Shown one piece after another: positions 24,052 to 37,495 of a DNA stretch of 64,000 nt; position 1 is the first letter of the stretch, and each line of letters opens with the position of its first letter. The notes below the pieces were generated by a model that worked only from the letters and a program-made list of their open reading frames with translations, was not told the DNA's origin and did no database searches. Position numbers and translations under genes: made by a program. This stretch comes from Microplitis mediator (Eukaryota > Arthropoda > Insecta > Hymenoptera > Braconidae). The DNA lies in assembly GCF_029852145.1 (NCBI RefSeq), contig NC_079971.1:1-64000 (forward strand), in the 5' to 3' direction.

Positions 24052-27000
24052 AATATAAACGTTTTTTTTTCCTTATGTTGTCCTGTAGTAGGATAGACCA
24101 CAAAAAGTCCTGAGAAAAATTTATTTTTTGAGTTTCGACCCATATAAGGATGGGTGGACATGGGTGGAGATGGGTGGAGATGCCACTATGTATTCTGATG
24201 AAGAGTAGCCCGCAACTTTTGCCCTGTTGGGAATAACTCATCATAATATAAACGTTTTTTGTTCCTTATGGTGTCCTGTAGTAGGATAGACCACAAAAAG
24301 TCCTGAGAAAAATTTTATTTTTTAGTTTTCACTCATATAAGGATGGGTGGACATGGGTGGAGATGGGTGGAGATGCCACTATGTATTCTGATGAAGAGTA
24401 GCCCGTAACTTTTGCCCTGTTGGGAATATCTTATCATAATATAAACGTTTTTTGTTCCTTATGGTGTCCTGTAGTAGGATAGACCACAACAAGTCCTGAG
24501 AAAAATTTATTTTTTGAGTTCCGACCCATATAAGGATGGGTGGACATGGTTGGAGATGGGTGGAGATGCCACTATGTATTTTTTCGAAGAGTCGCCCATA
24601 ACTTTTGCCCTGTTGGGAATAACTCATCATAATATAAACGTTTTTTGTTCCTTATGGTATCCTGTAGTAGGATAGACCACAAAAAGTCCTGAGAAAAATT
24701 TTATTTTTTAGTTTTCACTCATATAAGGATGGGTGGACATGGGTGGAGATGGGTGGAGATGCCACTATGTATTCTGATGAAGAGTAGCCCGTAACTTTTG
24801 CCCTTATGGGAATATCTTATCATAATATGAACGTTTTTTGTTCCTTATGGTGTCCTGTAGTAGGATAGACCACAACAAGTCCGGAGAAAAATTTATTTTT
24901 TGAGTTTCGTCCCATATAAGGATGGGTGGACATGGGTGGAGATGGGTGGAGATGCCACTATGTATTCTGATGAAGATTAGCCCGTAACTTTTGCCCTGTT
25001 GGAAATAACTCATCATAATATAAACGTTTTTTGTTCCTTATGGTGTCCTGTAGTAGGAAAGACCACAAAAAGTCCTGAGAAAAATTTATTTTTTGAGTTT
25101 CGTCCCATATAAGGATGGGTGGACATGGGTGGAGATGGGTGGAGATGCCACTATGTATTCTGATGAAGATTAGCCCGTAACTTTTGCCCTGTTGGAAATA
25201 ACTCATCATAATATAAACGTTTTTTGTTCCTTATGGTGTCCTGTAGTAGGATAGACCACAACAAGTCCTGAGAAAAATTTATTTTTCGAGTTCCGACCCA
25301 TATAAGGATGGATGGACATGGGTGGAGATGGGTGGAGATGCCACTATGTATTTTTTCGAAGAATCGCCCGTAACTTTTGCCCTGTTGGAAATAACTCATC
25401 ATAATGTAAACGTTTTTTGTTCCTTATGGTGTCCTGTAGTAGGATAGACCGCAAAAAGTCCTGAGAAAATTTTGATTTTTTAGTTTTTACTCATATAAGC
25501 ATGGGTGGACATGGGTGGAGATGGGTGGAGATGCCACTATGTATTCTGATGAAGAGTAGCCCGTAACTTTTGCCCTGTTGGGAATAACTCATCATAATAT
25601 AAACGTTTTTTGTTCCTTATGGTGTCCTGTAGTAGGATAGACCACAAAAAGTCCTGAGAAAAATTTATTTTTTGAGTTTCGACCCATATAAGGATGGGTG
25701 GACATGGGTGGAGATGGGTGGAGATGCCACTATGTATTCTGATGAAGAGTAGCCCGTAACTTTTGCCCTGTTGGGAATATCTCATCATAATATAAACGTT
25801 TTTTGTTCCTTATGGTGTCCTGTAGCAGGATAGACCACAAAAAGTCCTGAGAAAAATTTATTTTTTGAGTTTCGACCCATATAAGGATGTGGGACATGGG
25901 TGGAGATGGGTGGAGATGCCACTATTTATTCTGATGAAGAGTAGCCCGTAACTTTTGCCCTGTTGGAAATAACCCATCAAAATATAAACGTTTTTTGTTC
26001 CTTATGGTGTCCTGTAGTAGGATAGACCGCAAAAAGTCCTGAGAAAATTTTGATTTTTTAGTTTTTACTCATATAAGCATGGGTGGACATGGGTGGAGAT
26101 GGGTGGAGATGCCACTATGTATTCTGATGAAGAGTAGCCCTTAACTTTTGCCCTGTTGGGAATAACCCAACACAATATAAACGTTTTTTGTTCCTTATGG
26201 TGTCCTGTAGCAGGATAGACCACAAAAAGTCCTGAGAAAAATTTATTTTTTGAGTTTCGACCCATATAAGGATGTGGGACATGGGTGGAGATGGGTGGAG
26301 ATGCCACTATTTATTCTGATGAAGAGTAGCCCGTAACTTTTGCCCTGTTGGAAATAACCCATCAAAATATAAACGTTTTTTGTTCCTTATGTTGTCCTGT
26401 AGTAGGATAGACCACAAAAAGTCCTGAGAAAAATTTATTTTTTGAGTTTCGACCCATATAAGGATGGGTGGACATGGGTGGAGATGGGTGGAGATGCCAC
26501 TATGTATTCTGATGAAGAGTAGCCCGTAACTTTTGCCCTGTTGGAAATAACCCATCAAAATATAAACGTTTTTTGTTCCTTATGTTGTCCTGTAGTAGGA
26601 TAGACCACAAAAAGTCCTGAGAAAAATTTATTTTTTGATTTTCGACCCATATAAGGATGGGTGGACATGGGTGGAGATGGGTGGAGATGCCACTATGTAT
26701 TCTGATGAAGAGTAGCCCGTAACTTTTGCCCTGTTGGGAATAACTCATCATAATATAAACGTTTTTTGTTCCTTATGGTATCCTGTAGTAGGATAGACCA
26801 CAAAAAGTCCTGAGAAAAATTTTATTTTTTAGTTTTCACTCATATAAGGATGGGTGGACATGGGTGGAGATGGGTGGAGATGCCACTATGTATTCTGATG
26901 AAGAGTAGCCCGTAACTTTTGCCCTGTTGGGAATATCTTATCATAATATGAACGTTTTTTGTTCCTTATGGTGTCCTGTAGTAGGATAGACCGAAACAAG

Positions 27001-29433
27001 TCCTGAGAAAAATTTATTTTTTGAGTTTCGTCCCATATAAGGATGGGTGGACATGGGTGGAGATGGGTGGAGATGCCACTATGTATTCTGATGAAGATTA
27101 GCCCGTAACTTTTGCCCTGTTGGAAATAACTCATCATAATATAAACGTTTTTTGTTCCTTATGGTGTCCTGTAGTAGGAAAGACCACAAAAAGTCCTGAG
27201 AAAAATTTATTTTTTGAGTTTCGTCCCATATAAGGATGGGTGGACATGGGTGGAGATGGGTGGAGATGCCACTATGTATTCTGATGAAGATTAGCCCGTA
27301 ACTTTTGCCCTGTTGGAAATAACTCATCATAATATAAACGTTTTTTGTTCCTTATGGTGTCCTGTAGTAGGATAGACCACAACAAGTCCTGAGAAAAATT
27401 TATTTTTTGAGTTCCGACCCATATAAGGATGGGTGGACATGGGTGGAGATGGGTGGAGATGCCACTATGTATTTTTTCGAAGAATCGCCCGTAACTTTTG
27501 CCCTGTTGGAAATAACTCATCATAATATAAACGTTTTTTGTTCCTTATGGTGTCCTGTAGTAGGATAGACCGCAAAAAGTCCTGAGAAAATTTTGATTTT
27601 TTAGTTTTTACTCATATAAGCATGGGTGGACATGGGTGGAGATGGGTGGAGATGCCACTATGTATTCTGATGAAGAGTAGCCCGTAACTTTTGCCCTGTT
27701 GGGAATAACTCATCATAATATAAACGTTTTTTGTTCCTTATGGTGTCCTGTAGTAGGATAGACCGCAAAAAGTCCTGAGAAAATTTTGATTTTTTAGTTT
27801 TTACTCATATAAGCATGGGTGGACATGGATGGAGATGGGTGGAGATGCCACTATGTATTCTGATAAAGAGCAGCCCGTAACTTTTGCCCTGTTGGGAATA
27901 ACTCATCATAATATAAACGTTTTTTGTTCCTTATGGTGTCCTGTAGTAGGATAGACCGCAAAAAGTCCTGAGAAAATTTTGATTTTTTAGTTTTTACTCA
28001 TATAAGCATGGGTGGACATGGGTGGAGATGGGTGGAGATGCCACTATGTATTCTGATGAAGAGTAGCCCGTAACTTTTGCCCTGTTGGGAATAACTTATC
28101 ATAATATGAACGTTTTTTGTTCCTTATGGTGTCCTGTAGTAGGATAGACCACAAAAAGTCCTGAGAAAAATTTATTTTTTGAGTTTCGACCCATATTAGG
28201 ATGGGTGGACATGGGTGGAGATGGGTGGAGATGCCACTATGTATTCTGATGAAGAGTAGCCCGTAACTTTTGCCCTGTTGGGAATATCTCATCATAATAT
28301 AAACGTTTTTTGTTCCTTATGGTGTCCTGTAGTAGGATAGACCGCAAAAAGTCCTGAGAAAATTTTTATTTTTTAGTTTTTACTCATATAAGGATGGGTG
28401 GACATGGGTGGAGATGGGTGGAGATGCCACTATGTATTCTGATGAAGAGTAGCCCGTAACTTTTGCCCTGTTGGGAATAACTCATCATAATATAAACGTT
28501 TTTTGTTCCTTATGGTGTCCTGTAGTAGGATAGACCGCAAAAAGTCCTGAGAAAATTTTGATTTTTTAGTTTTTACTCATATAAGCATGGGTGGACATGG
28601 GTGGAGATGGGTGGAGATGCCACTATGTATTCTGATGAAGAGTAGCCCGTAACTTTTGCCCTGTTGGGAATAACTTATCATAATATGAACGTTTTTTGTT
28701 CCTTATGGTGTCCTGTAGTAGGATAGACCACAAAAAGTCCTGAGAAAAATTTATTTTTTGAGTTTCGACCCATATAAGGATGGGTGGACATGGGTGGAGA
28801 TGGGTGGAGATGCCACTATGTATTCTGATGAAGAGTAGCCCGTAACTTTTGCCCTGTTGGGAATATCTCATCATAATATAAACGTTTTTTGTTCCTTATG
28901 GTGTCCTGTAGTAGGATAGACCGCAAAAAGTCCTGAGAAAATTTTTATTTTTTAGTTTTTACTCATATAAGCATGGGTGGACATGGGTGGAGATGGGTGG
29001 AGATGCCACTATGTATTCTGATGAAGAGTAGCCCGTAACTTTTGCCCTGTTGGGAATATCTTATCATAATATAAACGTTTTTTGTTCCTTATGGTGTCCT
29101 GTAGTAGGATAGACCACAAAAAGTCCTGAGAAAAATTTATTTTTTGAGTTCCGACCCATATAAGGATGGGTGGACATGGGTGGAGATGGGTGGAGATGCC
29201 ACTATGTATTCTGATGAAGAGTAGCCCGTAACTTTTGCCCTGTTGGGAATATCTTATCATAATATAAACGTTTTTTGTTCCTTATGGTGTCCTGTAGTAG
29301 GATAGACCGCAAAAAGTCCTGAGAAAAATTTATTTTTTGAGTTTCGACCCATATAAGGATGGGTGGACATGGGTGGAGATGGGTGGAGATGCCACTATGT
29401 ATTCTGATGAAGAGTAGCCCGTAACTTTTGCCC

Positions 29434-30205
29434 TGTTGGGAATATCTGATCATAATATAAACGTTTTTTGTTCCTTATGGTGTCCTGTAGTAGGATAGAC
29501 CACAAAAAGTCCTGAGAAAAATTTATTTTTTGAGTTCCGACCCATATAAGGATGGGTGGACATGGGTGGAGATGGGTGGAGATGCCACTATGTATTCTGA
29601 TGAAGAGTAGCCCTTAACTTTTGCCCTGTTGGGAATAACCCAACACAATATAAACGTTTTTTGTTCCTTATGGTGTCCTGTAGCAGGATAGACCACAAAA
29701 AGTCCCGAGAAAAATTTATTTTTTGAGTTTCGACCCATATAAGGATGGGTGGACATGGGTGGAGATGGGTGGAGATGCCACTATGTATTCTGATGAAGAG
29801 TAGCCCGTAACTTTTGCCCTGTTGGGAATATCTGATCATAATATAAACGTTTTTTGTTCCTTATGGTGTCCTGTAGTAGGATAGACCACAAAAAGTCCTG
29901 AGAAAAATTTATTTTTTGAGTTCCGACCCATATAAGGATGGGTGGACATGGGTGGAGATGGGTGGAGATGCCACTATGTATTCTGATGAAGAGTAGCCCT
30001 TAACTTTTGCCCTGTTGGGAATAACCCAACACAATATAAACGTTTTTTGTTCCTTATGGTGTCCTGTAGCAGGATAGACCACAAAAAGTCCCGAGAAAAA
30101 TTTATTTTTTGAGTTTCGACCCATATAAGGATGGGTGGACATGGGTGGAGATGGGTGGAGATGCCACTATGTATTCTGATGAAGAGTAGCCCGTAACTTT
30201 TGCCC
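29434..30205. repeat. 386-bp dimer, tandem duplication
   Basis: Two monomers occur twice with a 386-bp period. They carry GAATATCTGATCATAAT, then GCCCTTAACTTTTG with AACCCAACACAATAT and AGTCCCGAG. The corresponding place in the neighbouring units (about 19.8 and 39.5 kb) has this dimer once. There it is followed by a monomer with CGTTTTTTTTTCC, which is missing here. The pattern fits one unequal crossover with a linked deletion. Confidence 0.8.
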
Positions 30206-33192
30206 TGTTGGGAATAACTCATCATAATATAAACGTTTTTTGTTCCTTATGGTGTCCTGTAGTAGGATAGACCACAAAAAGTCCTGAGAAAAATTTTATT
30301 TTTTAGTTTTCACTCATATAAGGATGGGTGGACATGGGTGGAGATGGGTGGAGATGCCACTATGTATTCTGATGAAGAGTAGCCCGTAACTTTTGCCCTG
30401 TTGGGAATATCTTATCATAATATAAACGTTTTTTGTTCCTTATGGTGTCCTGTGGTAGGATAGACCACAACAAGTCCTGAGAAAAATTTATTTTTTGAGT
30501 TCCGACCCATATAAGGATGGGTGGACATGGTTGGAGATGGGTGGAGATGCCACTATGTATTTTTTCGAAGAGTCGCCCGTAACTTTTGCCCTGTTGGGAA
30601 TAACTCATCATAATATAAACGTTTTTTGTTCCTTATGGTGTCCTGTAGTAGGATAGACCACAAAAAGTCCTGAGAAAAATTTATTTTTTGAGTTTCGACC
30701 CATATAAGGATGGGTGGACATGGGTGGAGATGGGTGGAGATGCCACTATGTATTCTGATGAAGAGTAGCCCGTAACTTTTGCCCTGTTGGGAATATCTTA
30801 TCATAATATAAACGTTTTTTGTTCCTTATGGTGTCCTGTAGTAGGATAGACCACAACAAGTCCTGAGAAAAATTTATTTTTTGAGTTCCGACCCATATAA
30901 GGATGGGTGGACATGGGTGGAGATGGGTGGAGATGCCACTATGTATTTTTTCGAAGAATCGCCCGTAACTTTTGCCCTGTTGGAAATAACTCATCATAAT
31001 ATAAACGTTTTTTGTTCCTTATGGTGTCCTGTAGTAGGATAGACCACAAAAAGTCCTGAGAAAAATTTATTTTTTGAGTTTCGACCCATATAAGGATGGG
31101 TGGACATGGGTGGAGATGGGTGGAGATGCCACTATTTATTCTGATGAAGAGTAGCCCGTAACTTTTGCCCTGTTGGGAATAACTCATCATAATATGAACG
31201 TTTTTTGTTCCTTATGGTGTCCTGTAGTAGGATAGACCACAAAAAGTCCTGAGAAAAATTTTATTTTTCAGTTTTCACTCATATAAGGATGGGTGGACAT
31301 GGGTGGAGATGGGTGGAGATGCCACTATGTATTCTGATGAAGAGTAGCCCTTAACTTTTGCCCTGTTGGGAATAACCCAACACAATATAAACGTTTTTTG
31401 TTCCTTATGGTGTCCTGTAGCAGGATAGACCACAAAAAGTCCTGAGAAAAATTTATTTTTTGAGTTTCGACCCATATAAGGATGTGGGACATGGGTGGAG
31501 ATGGGTGGAGATGCCACTATGTATTCTGATGAAGAGTAGCCCGTAACTTTTGCCCTGTTGGGAATAACTCATCATAATATGAACGTTTTTTGTTCCTTAT
31601 GGTGTCCTGTAGTAGGATAGACCGCAAAAAGTCCTGAGAAAATTTTGATTTTTTAGTTTTTACTCATATAAGCATGGGTGGACATGGGTGGAGATGGGTG
31701 GAGATGCCACTATGTATTCTGATGAAGAGTAGCCCGTAACTTTTGCCCTGTTGGGAATAACTCATCATAATATGAACGTTTTTTGTTCCTTATGGTGTCC
31801 TGTAGTAGGATAGACCACAAAAAGTCCTGAGAAAAATTTTATTTTTCAGTTTTCACTCATATAAGGATGGGTGGACATGGGTGGAGATGGGTGGATATGC
31901 CACTATGTATTCTGATGAAGAGTAGCCCGTAACTTTTGCCCTGTTGGGAATAACTCATCATAATATAAACGTTTTTTGTTCTGTATAGTGTCCTGTAGTA
32001 GGAAAGACCACAAAAAGTCCTGAGAAAAATTTGATTTTTTAGTTTTTACTCATATAAGCATGGGTGGACATGGGTGGAGATGGGTGGAGATGCCACTATG
32101 TATTCTGATGAAGAGTAGCCCTTAACTTTTGCCCTGTTGGGAATAACCCAACACAATATAAACGTTTTTTGTTCCTTATGGTGTCCTGTAGCAGGATAGA
32201 CCACAAAAAGTCCTGAGAAAAATTTATTTTTTGAGTTTCGACCCATATAAGGATGTGGGACATGGGTGGAGATGGGTGGAGATGCCACTATTTATTCTGA
32301 TGAAGAGTAGCCCGTAACTTTTGCCCTGTTGGAAATAACCCATCAAAATATAAACGTTTTTTGTTCCTTATGGTGTCCTGTAGTAGGATAGACCGCAAAA
32401 AGTCCTGAGAAAATTTTGATTTTTTAGTTTTTACTCATATAAGCATGGGTGGACATGGGTGGAGATGGGTGGAGATGCCACTATGTATTCTGATGAAGAG
32501 TAGCCCTTAACTTTTGCCCTGTTGGGAATAACCCAACACAATATAAACGTTTTTTGTTCCTTATGGTGTCCTGTAGCAGGATAGACCACAAAAAGTCCTG
32601 AGAAAAATTTATTTTTTGAGTTTCGACCCATATAAGGATGTGGGACATGGGTGGAGATGGGTGGAGATGCCACTATTTATTCTGATGAAGAGTAGCCCGT
32701 AACTTTTGCCCTGTTGGAAATAACCCATCAAAATATAAACGTTTTTTGTTCCTTATGTTGTCCTGTAGTAGGATAGACCACAAAAAGTCCTGAGAAAAAT
32801 TTATTTTTTGAGTTTCGACCCATATAAGGATGGGTGGACATGGGTGGAGATGGGTGGAGATGCCACTATGTATTCTGATGAAGAGTAGCCCGTAACTTTT
32901 GCCCTGTTGGGAATAACTCATCATAATATGAACGTTTTTTGTTCCTTATGGTGTCCTGTAGTAGGATAGACCACAAAAAGTCCTGAGAAAAATTTTATTT
33001 TTCAGTTTTCACTCATATAAGGATGGGTGGACATGGGTGGAGATGGGTGGATATGCCACTATGTATTCTGATGAAGAGTAGCCCGTAACTTTTGCCCTGT
33101 TGGGAATAACTCATCATAATATAAACGTTTTTTGTTCTGTATAGTGTCCTGTAGTAGGAAAGACCACAAAAAGTCCTGAGAAAAATTTATTT

Positions 33193-33503
33193 TTCGTTTT
33201 TATGCCCATATGAGGGAGGGTGGACATGGGTGGACATGGGTGGAGATGGGTGGAGATGATTTTCTGTAGAGTGGCCTCTAACTTTGCTCCTGTTGGGAAT
33301 AACTCATCATAATATAAACGTTTTTTGTTCATTATGATATCCTCTAGTAGGGAAAGCCCCATAAGGTCCTGAGAAAAATTTATTTTTCGAGTTCAGGCCC
33401 ATATGAGGGAGGGTGGACATGGGTGGACATGGGTGGAGATGGTCGTAGATCATTTTCTGTAGAGTGGCCTCTAACTTTGCTCCTGTTGGGAATACCTCAT
33501 CAT
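33193..33503. repeat. Divergent satellite block, copy 4
   Basis: This is the same divergent block, 9,452 bp from copy 3. It sits inside a second long HOR unit and is flanked by the same ordered variants (CAGTTTTCACTC and TTCTGTATAGTGTCC before it, CCCGCAACTTTTG after it). Confidence 0.9.
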
Positions 33504-36500
33504 AATATAAACGTTTTTTTTTCCTTATGTTGTCCTGTAGTAGGATAGACCACAAAAAGTCCTGAGAAAAATTTATTTTTTGAGTTTCGACCCATATAAG
33601 GATGGGTGGACATGGGTGGAGATGGGTGGAGATGCCACTATGTATTCTGATGAAGAGTAGCCCGCAACTTTTGCCCTGTTGGGAATAACTCATCATAATA
33701 TAAACGTTTTTTGTTCCTTATGGTGTCCTGTAGTAGGATAGACCACAAAAAGTCCTGAGAAAAATTTTATTTTTTAGTTTTCACTCATATAAGGATGGGT
33801 GGACATGGGTGGAGATGGGTGGAGATGCCACTATGTATTCTGATGAAGAGTAGCCCGTAACTTTTGCCCTGTTGGGAATATCTTATCATAATATAGACGT
33901 TTTTTGTTCCTTATGGTGTCCTGTAGTAGGATAGACCACAACAAGTCCTGAGAAAAATTTATTTTTTGAGTTCCGACCCATATAAGGATGGGTGGACATG
34001 GTTGGAGATGGGTGGAGATGCCACTATGTATTTTTTCGAAGAGTCGCCCATAACTTTTGCCCTGTTGGGAATAACTCATCATAATATAAACGTTTTTTGT
34101 TCCTTATGGTATCCTGTAGTAGGATAGACCACAAAAAGTCCTGAGAAAAATTTTATTTTTTAGTTTTCACTCATATAAGGATGGGTGGACATGGGTGGAG
34201 ATGGGTGGAGATGCCACTATGTATTCTGATGAAGAGTAGCCCGTAACTTTTGCCCTTATGGGAATATCTTATCATAATATGAACGTTTTTTGTTCCTTAT
34301 GGTGTCCTGTAGTAGGATAGACCACAACAAGTCCGGAGAAAAATTTATTTTTTGAGTTTCGTCCCATATAAGGATGGGTGGACATGGGTGGAGATGGGTG
34401 GAGATGCCACTATGTATTCTGATGAAGATTAGCCCGTAACTTTTGCCCTGTTGGAAATAACTCATCATAATATAAACGTTTTTTGTTCCTTATGGTGTCC
34501 TGTAGTAGGAAAGACCACAAAAAGTCCTGAGAAAAATTTATTTTTTGAGTTTCGTCCCATATAAGGATGGGTGGACATGGGTGGAGATGGGTGGAGATGC
34601 CACTATGTATTCTGATGAAGATTAGCCCGTAACTTTTGCCCTGTTGGAAATAACTCATCATAATATAAACGTTTTTTGTTCCTTATGGTGTCCTGTAGTA
34701 GGATAGACCACAACAAGTCCTGAGAAAAATTTATTTTTCGAGTTCCGACCCATATAAGGATGGATGGACATGGGTGGAGATGGGTGGAGATGCCACTATG
34801 TATTTTTTCGAAGAATCGCCCGTAACTTTTGCCCTGTTGGAAATAACTCATCATAATGTAAACGTTTTTTGTTCCTTATGGTGTCCTGTAGTAGGATAGA
34901 CCACAAAAAGTCCTGAGAAAAATTTATTTTTTGAGTTTCGACCCATATAAGGATGGGTGGACATGGGTGGAGATGGGTGGAGATGCCACTATGTATTCTG
35001 ATGAAGAGTAGCCCGTAACTTTTGCCCTGTTGGGAATAACTCATCATAATATAAACGTTTTTTGTTCCTTATGGTGTCCTGTAGTAGGATAGACCGCAAA
35101 AAGTCCTGAGAAAATTTTGATTTTTTAGTTTTTACTCATATAAGCATGGGTGGACATGGGTGGAGATGGGTGGAGATGCCACTATGTATTCTGATGAAGA
35201 GTAGCCCGTAACTTTTGCCCTGTTGGGAATAACTCATCATAATATAAACGTTTTTTGTTCCTTATGGTGTCCTGTAGTAGGATAGACCACAAAAAGTCCT
35301 GAGAAAAATTTATTTTTTGAGTTTCGACCCATATAAGGATGGGTGGACATGGGTGGAGATGGGTAGAGATGCCACTATGTATTCTGATGAAGAGTAGCCC
35401 GTAACTTTTGCCCTGTTGGGAATATCTCATCATAATATAAACGTTTTTTGTTCCTTATGGTGTCCTGTAGCAGGATAGACCACAAAAAGTCCTGAGAAAA
35501 ATTTATTTTTTGAGTTTCGACCCATATAAGGATGTGGGACATGGGTGGAGATGGGTGGAGATGCCACTATTTATTCTGATGAAGAGTAGCCCGTAACTTT
35601 TGCCCTGTTGGAAATAACCCATCAAAATATAAACGTTTTTTGTTCCTTATGGTGTCCTGTAGTAGGATAGACCGCAAAAAGTCCTGAGAAAATTTTGATT
35701 TTTTAGTTTTTACTCATATAAGCATGGGTGGACATGGGTGGAGATGGGTGGAGATGCCACTATGTATTCTGATGAAGAGTAGCCCTTAACTTTTGCCCTG
35801 TTGGGAATAACCCAACACAATATAAACGTTTTTTGTTCCTTATGGTGTCCTGTAGCAGGATAGACCACAAAAAGTCCTGAGAAAAATTTATTTTTTGAGT
35901 TTCGACCCATATAAGGATGTGGGACATGGGTGGAGATGGGTGGAGATGCCACTATTTATTCTGATGAAGAGTAGCCCGTAACTTTTGCCCTGTTGGAAAT
36001 AACCCATCAAAATATAAACGTTTTTTGTTCCTTATGTTGTCCTGTAGTAGGATAGACCACAAAAAGTCCTGAGAAAAATTTATTTTTTGAGTTTCGACCC
36101 ATATAAGGATGGGTGGACATGGGTGGAGATGGGTGGAGATGCCACTATGTATTCTGATAAAGAGTAGCCCGTAACTTTTGCCCTGTTGGAAATAACCCAT
36201 CAAAATATAAACGTTTTTTGTTCCTTATGTTGTCCTGTAGTAGGATAGACCACAAAAAGTCCTGAGAAAAATTTATTTTTTGAGTTTCGACCCATATAAG
36301 GATGGGTGGACATGGGTGGAGATGGGTGGAGATGCCACTATGTATTCTGATGAAGAGTAGCCCGTAACTTTTGCCCTGTTGGGAATAACTCATCATAATA
36401 TAAACGTTTTTTGTTCCTTATGGTATCCTGTAGTAGGATAGACCACAAAAAGTCCTGAGAAAAATTTTATTTTTTAGTTTTCACTCATATAAGGATGGGT

Positions 36501-37495
36501 GGACATGGGTGGAGATGGGTGGAGATGCCACTATGTATTCTGATGAAGAGTAGCCCGTAACTTTTGCCCTGTTGGGAATATCTTATCATAATATGAACGT
36601 TTTTTGTTCCTTATGGTGTCCTGTAGTAGGATAGACCGAAACAAGTCCTGAGAAAAATTTATTTTTTGAGTTTCGTCCCATATAAGGATGGGTGGACATG
36701 GGTGGAGATGGGTGGAGATGCCACTATGTATTCTGATGAAGATTAGCCCGTAACTTTTGCCCTGTTGGAAATAACTCATCATAATATAAACGTTTTTTGT
36801 TCCTTATGGTGTCCTGTAGTAGGAAAGACCACAAAAAGTCCTGAGAAAAATTTATTTTTTGAGTTTCGTCCCATATAAGGATGGGTGGACATGGGTGGAG
36901 ATGGGTGGAGATGCCACTATGTATTCTGATGAAGATTAGCCCGTAACTTTTGCCCTGTTGGAAATAACTCATCATAATATAAACGTTTTTTGTTCCTTAT
37001 GGTGTCCTGTAGTAGGATAGACCACAACAAGTCCTGAGAAAAATTTATTTTTTGAGTTCCGACCCATATAAGGATGGGTGGACATGGGTGGAGATGGGTG
37101 GAGATGCCACTATGTATTTTTTCGAAGAATCGCCCGTAACTTTTGCCCTGTTGGAAATAACTCATCATAATATAAACGTTTTTTGTTCCTTATGGTGTCC
37201 TGTAGTAGGATAGACCGCAAAAAGTCCTGAGAAAATTTTGATTTTTTAGTTTTTACTCATATAAGCATGGGTGGACATGGGTGGAGATGGGTGGAGATGC
37301 CACTATGTATTCTGATGAAGAGTAGCCCGTAACTTTTGCCCTGTTGGGAATAACTCATCATAATATAAACGTTTTTTGTTCATTATGGTGTCCTGTAGTA
37401 GGATAGACCGCAAAAAGTCCTGAGAAAATTTTGATTTTTTAGTTTTTACTCATATAAGCATGGGTGGACATGGGTGGAGATGGGTGGAGATGCCA

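Larger units (their letters stand above)
20522..30359. repeat. Long HOR unit A (9,838 bp)
   Basis: This is a unit of about 51 monomers whose ordered variants recur 9,838 bp later. Matching points are 20522/30360, 20715/30553 and 20908/30746. Internal spacing is not uniform. From about 21.5 to 31.3 kb the match shifts to 9,452 bp because the next unit lacks two monomers, and shifts back as it gains others. The chosen start is an arbitrary phase point, not a biological boundary. Confidence 0.8.

Noticed and set aside
23855..24244. 129-codon minus-strand open frame spanning two monomers (also near 33.3, 43.5, 49.5, 52.6 and 55.6 kb)
   Set aside because: It is longer only because the divergent monomer lacks a stop in that frame. 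It is a repeat translation with no independent coding signal.
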